From positions 248,001 to 312,000 of the forward strand of contig NZ_JAUHHF010000002.1 in assembly GCF_030410395.1 (NCBI RefSeq): a DNA stretch of 64,000 nt, written 5' to 3'. Made by a program: the position numbers and the translations under genes. This DNA is from Zwartia panacis. Its GTDB lineage: Bacteria; Pseudomonadota; Gammaproteobacteria; Burkholderiales; Burkholderiaceae_B. This document shows, piece by piece, positions 61,060 to 64,000 of the stretch (positions are counted from its first letter, which is position 1; each line of letters begins with the position of its first letter). The notes beneath the pieces were generated by a model that worked only from the letters and a program-made list of their open reading frames with translations, made no database searches and was not told the DNA's origin.

Positions 61060-61548
61060 TCAGGCCGCCTTGAGACCATCGTTCGAAGCGCCGAACGCCC
61101 CGATCAGCTGCCGCTCGTCGAGCTCGAAGTCGCTGTAGAGCACCTCGTCCAGCGGATCGATCACCAAAAACCACGGCGTGCCGCGCGTCCCGTAGTCCGC
61201 CACGAGCGACGACGCGCGTCCGATCGCAGGGTCGTGTCCGAACGGAATGTTCAAGCCGTAGCGCAACTGCGTCTCGCGCAGGCGCTCGAAGGTGTTGGAC
61301 TCGGCGCCCTCGAACACGGTCTGCACCGCGGCAAACGCGAAGCCGCGATCGCCCAACGCCTTGATCAGCTTCTGCAGGGTCGGAAAGCCATGGCTGTGGC
61401 AGCCCGGACACCAGTGCTGGAAGCAGAAGATCACTTTGAACCCGTCGCCCAGATCGGACAGCTTCAGCGGTGCCATGCTGCGCCCTTCGCCGTCGATCCA
61501 CCACGGCACCCGCAGCTCGGGCGCCTGTTGAATGCACCGGGATTGCAT
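61060..61548 (-). CDS. Redoxin (thioredoxin-like)
   Basis: A 162-residue thioredoxin-like redoxin: CPGC in FQHWCPGCHSHGF, FAAVQTVFEGAESNTFERL and RGTPWFLVIDPLDEVLY. It is a paralogue of the redoxin half of the fusion at 58845. No signal peptide. Start ATG 61548 has GAGGAG 6 nt upstream; ATG 61554 is too near. It could serve the MsrA encoded upstream as an electron donor. Confidence 0.87.
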   Translation of the reverse strand: MQSRCIQQAPELRVPWWIDGEGRSMAPLKLSDLGDGFKVIFCFQHWCPGCHSHGFPTLQKLIKALGDRGFAFAAVQTVFEGAESNTFERLRETQLRYGLNIPFGHDPAIGRASSLVADYGTRGTPWFLVIDPLDEVLYSDFELDERQLIGAFGASNDGLKAA

Positions 61549-61633
61549 CACCATCTCCTCAGGAAAAAAACAGACACACCGGGTCGGCCCGCCCACTGGC
61601 GCGCCGACCCCCACCGTTCTTGAGCGTTGGCCG

Positions 61634-62143
61634 TCAGCCGATCTCGCGTCGCGGCAGCTTCCAGCCCGCACGGGGGTAGTGGCAGGTGTAGCCGTTGGGG
61701 TGCTTGACCAGGTAGTCCTGATGCTCGGGCTCGGCCTCCCAGAACGGCCCCGCGGGCGCGAGCTCGGTGACCACCTTGCCCGGCCACAAACCCGAGGCAT
61801 TCACATCGGCAATGGTCTGCTGCGCCGTGGCCAGCTGCTCGTCCGAGGTGTAGAAAATGGCCGACCGGTAGGAACTGCCGCGGTCATTGCCCTGGCGCCC
61901 CGGGGTGCTCGGATCGTGGATCTGGAAGAAGAACTCCAGCAGGTCGCGAAAGCTCGTCTGCGTGGGGTCGAACTCCACCTCCAACGCCTCGGCGTGGGTG
62001 CCGTGGTTGCGGTAGGTGGCGTTGGGCACATCGCCGCCGCTGTAGCCCACACGGGTGCGCAACACGCCAGGCAGCTTGCGCACCAGGTCCTGCATGCCCC
62101 AGAAACAACCGCCGGCCAGGACTGCTTTTTCGCTCGGGTTCAT
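61634..62143 (-). CDS. msrA: Peptide-methionine (S)-S-oxide reductase
   Basis: A 169-residue MsrA, GC-rich paralogue of the enzyme at 35302. The catalytic cysteine is in [34 protein letters not shown] and [20 protein letters not shown] follow. Start ATG 62143 has GGAG upstream; the open frame begins at 62158. First structural gene after the AraC regulator. Confidence 0.94.
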   Translation of the reverse strand: MNPSEKAVLAGGCFWGMQDLVRKLPGVLRTRVGYSGGDVPNATYRNHGTHAEALEVEFDPTQTSFRDLLEFFFQIHDPSTPGRQGNDRGSSYRSAIFYTSDEQLATAQQTIADVNASGLWPGKVVTELAPAGPFWEAEPEHQDYLVKHPNGYTCHYPRAGWKLPRREIG

Positions 62144-62267
62144 CGTGATCTCCTTCAAAGTTCTGCCTCAAGGCATTGAACCTGAAGTCGGGTCCGTTCG
62201 GCACAGCACAACGGCATTCGGCGTCCGCATCACGCCACCGATCGTCCAGAACCAGGGCGCGATGGAC

Positions 62268-63119
62268 CTACGGCTGACTCAGATGCTCCATCTGCCAAGC
62301 GCTGGGCGATTGCCCCGAGGCCCGTTGAAACGCTCGCGCGAATGCGGTGGCATTACCGTAGCCCACCTGAGAGGCCACCGCCTTCACTGCCTGCCCTTGC
62401 GCGAGTAGGTTGCGGGCAACCGCCATGCGCCAGTGGGTCAAGTAGGTCAACGGCGGTATGCCCACCACCTGGACAAAGCGCAGGGCAAAGGCAGACCGGG
62501 ACAGGTGCGCCAGCTCCGCCATGCTGTCAAGCGTCCAGTCGTGCTCTGGCGATTCGTGCAGCATGGACAGCACCACACCCAGACGGCTGTCGACCATGGC
62601 CTCCAGCACACCGCCGGACAGCAGTTGCCGATCAATCAGGTGACGCACAAGCACCACGAAGGTGTATTGCAGCAGGCGGTCGATCGCTGCCCGATAACCA
62701 AAAGCACGTGCCTCGGCCTCCTCGAACAGCAGCTCTACCGGTCGCTGCAGCGATGACGTGGCGGTCAAGTCAATCACCGTGACGTCCGGCAAGATCATGT
62801 CCAGCGGCGGCGCCAATTCACTGAGGGTGGCGCACATCAGGTCCACCCCCTGCGGCCCTGAGCCCTGAACCCAGTGCTCCAACGCGCGGGGAAGCAACAG
62901 CACGCTGGGCGCCCGCACGTTCAGCGGCGCAAAGCCCTTGCGCGTCAGTTGCAGCTCGCCGCGACTCAGCAGGTGCATCGTCCCCTGCTTGAGGCCGTCA
63001 GCCTCGGATCCCTGCGTCAGGGTACAGAGATTTCCCGAGAAAAACATGCGCGCCGTGGGGGTGAACCGTAACAGCTGGTTCAGCAGAGAGGCGTTCGGCA
63101 AGGGAGTGCTTTGGTTCAA
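62268..63119 (-). CDS. AraC-family regulator, RclR-like
   Basis: A 283-residue AraC regulator with an N-terminal cupin_6 domain and a double HTH (WTLDSMAELAHLSRSAFALRF, ASQVGYGNATAFARAFQRASGQSPSAWQ). Cys32 and Cys96 align with the redox cysteines 21 and 89 of RclR. A TTG start at 63119 is needed for a full-length protein. It reads into the msrA-to-zntB gene row and probably controls it; divergent from glnS. Confidence 0.86.
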   Translation of the reverse strand: MNQSTPLPNASLLNQLLRFTPTARMFFSGNLCTLTQGSEADGLKQGTMHLLSRGELQLTRKGFAPLNVRAPSVLLLPRALEHWVQGSGPQGVDLMCATLSELAPPLDMILPDVTVIDLTATSSLQRPVELLFEEAEARAFGYRAAIDRLLQYTFVVLVRHLIDRQLLSGGVLEAMVDSRLGVVLSMLHESPEHDWTLDSMAELAHLSRSAFALRFVQVVGIPPLTYLTHWRMAVARNLLAQGQAVKAVASQVGYGNATAFARAFQRASGQSPSAWQMEHLSQP

Positions 63120-63188
63120 GCGCGTGACACCTGTTGTGGGTTAGACCTTGATTATATTGGAGCTTCCGCCTCTCCTTAGAATGACTGC

Positions 63189-64000
63189 ATGCCCCCCCCG
63201 TCCCTTTCGTCCAGCATCTCTCGACACCACCAAGCTCCCGCAGAAATTGAGGGCCAGGCGCTCAGGACGTCAAACTTCCTGCGCCAGGTCATTGAAAAAG
63301 ACCTCGCCACCGGCACCTACGCCCAGCGCCAATGGGGCGGCGGCCCGGGTGATGCCGCCTTCCACGACGCCGGCCAGCCCGACCCGGCCAAGATCCGCAC
63401 CCGCTTCCCGCCCGAACCCAACGGCTACCTGCACGTGGGCCACGCCAAGAGCATCTGCCTGAACTTCGGCCTGGCGCGCGACTACGGCGGCGTCTGCCAC
63501 ATGCGCTTTGACGACACCAACCCCGAGAAGGAAGAAAAGGAGTACGTGGACTCCATCCTCGACGCGGTGCAGTGGCTGGGTTTCAACTGGGAATCCAACT
63601 TCAACGGCAAGCAGGAAAGCCACCTGTACTACGCGTCGAACTACTTCGACTTCATGTACCGCGCGGCCGAATACCTTATCACCGCCGGCCACGCCTATGT
63701 GGACGAGCAGACAGCCGAAGACATGCGCATCAACCGCGGCGACTTCGGCAAGCCCGGCGTGGACAGCCCCTTCCGCAGCCGCAGCCCGGAAGAGAACCTG
63801 GCCCGCTTCCGCGAGATGCGCGACGGCAAACTGGCCGACGGCGCCGCCGTGCTGCGCGCCAAGATCGACATGGCCTCGCCCAACATCAACCTGCGCGACC
63901 CGGCCATCTACCGCATCCGCCGCGCCACGCACCACAACACGGGCGACGCCTGGTGCATCTACCCCATGTACACCTTCGCGCACCCCATCGAGGACGCGCT
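63189..64000 (+). CDS. glnS: Glutaminyl-tRNA synthetase, partial
   Basis: The first 270 codons of Gln[22 protein letters not shown] opens the catalytic domain, [20 protein letters not shown] holds the HIGH-type motif, and [16 protein letters not shown] and [12 protein letters not shown] follow. The gene is cut by the window edge before the KMSKS motif. Very GC-rich, unlike the left part of the window. Its 69-bp leader is shared with the AraC gene. Confidence 0.95.
   Translation, partial: MPPPSLSSSISRHHQAPAEIEGQALRTSNFLRQVIEKDLATGTYAQRQWGGGPGDAAFHDAGQPDPAKIRTRFPPEPNGYLHVGHAKSICLNFGLARDYGGVCHMRFDDTNPEKEEKEYVDSILDAVQWLGFNWESNFNGKQESHLYYASNYFDFMYRAAEYLITAGHAYVDEQTAEDMRINRGDFGKPGVDSPFRSRSPEENLARFREMRDGKLADGAAVLRAKIDMASPNINLRDPAIYRIRRATHHNTGDAWCIYPMYTFAHPIEDA

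Noticed and set aside
59136-61073. 645-codon plus-strand open frame
   Set aside because: It is antisense to the redoxin-MsrB fusion and selO; a GC-rich shadow with no family sequence.
63120-63188. RclB/RclC genes expected near an RclR-like regulator
   Set aside because: None found here; only the RclA-like gene occurs, so the locus is not a plain rclABC operon.

Overview
The window is bacterial and most likely from a betaproteobacterium of the order Burkholderiales. Pointers are two Bug-type (TctC-like) tricarboxylate receptors, TrxC, a PrpF-family isomerase, and comamonad-like SelO and GlnS sequences. Gene content and base composition (judged by eye) split it into three blocks: about 1-25.7 kb, moderate GC, chromosomal in character; about 26-39.7 kb, lower GC, a redox-stress island; about 42.5-64 kb, clearly GC-rich, with mobile elements and then a long stress operon that ends at glnS.

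Block 1 (1-25.7 kb): PrpF-like isomerase (partial), EF-hand protein, PLP decarboxylase/hydrolase pair, glycosyltransferase, trxC, DUF3300-DUF2950 envelope pair, outer-membrane protein, TAXI binding protein, YdcF protein, a LysR-cyanophycinase operon divergent from an SbtA-type bicarbonate transporter, a GDT1-type manganese exporter, a DUF4143 ATPase with a palindrome over its start codon, a Bug-AtuA-Bug catabolic module, an amidohydrolase, a racemase, an AEC transporter, an LprI/Ltp protein and an AbiE type IV toxin-antitoxin with a perfect inverted-repeat operator.

Block 2 (26-39.7 kb): three apparent transcription units around methionine and thiol repair. They are a peroxiredoxin-AEC-DM13 operon, an AEC-GST-GST-HAD-DM13 operon, and an msrB-msrA-cytochrome b-YedY-(MXKDX)n operon. 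The last resembles the periplasmic hypochlorite-scavenging MrpX/YedY1 system described in Azospira. An RclR-like AraC regulator and a second peroxiredoxin/DMT/AhpD operon follow. A divergent LysR gene is cut by an intact IS21-family element (39723-42218).

Block 3 (42.2-64 kb): a four-gene translationally coupled serine-recombinase cassette, AhpD and haloacid-dehalogenase genes, an nrtS-like gene whose 3' end is cut by a transposase-only Tn3-family element (46640-49843) with about 101-bp inverted repeats, and an IS21 remnant. Then come fifteen same-strand, mostly overlapping genes, starting with a second RclR-like regulator: msrA, redoxin, an internally deleted selO, a redoxin-MsrB fusion, hydrolase-OsmC, DUF427, an RclA-like flavin reductase, a sulfite-oxidase-fold molybdoenzyme with its reductase, egtB, egtD, a Gre-like gene, MOSC and zntB. 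The divergent glnS runs off the right edge.

Taken together, 26-63 kb looks like a mosaic defence island against reactive chlorine and oxygen species. Two of its three AraC regulators keep the two cysteines that RclR uses to sense hypochlorite. The least familiar parts are the repeated AEC/DM13 association, the redoxin-MsrB fusion lacking the MsrB resolving cysteine, and the fifteen-gene oxidant operon.
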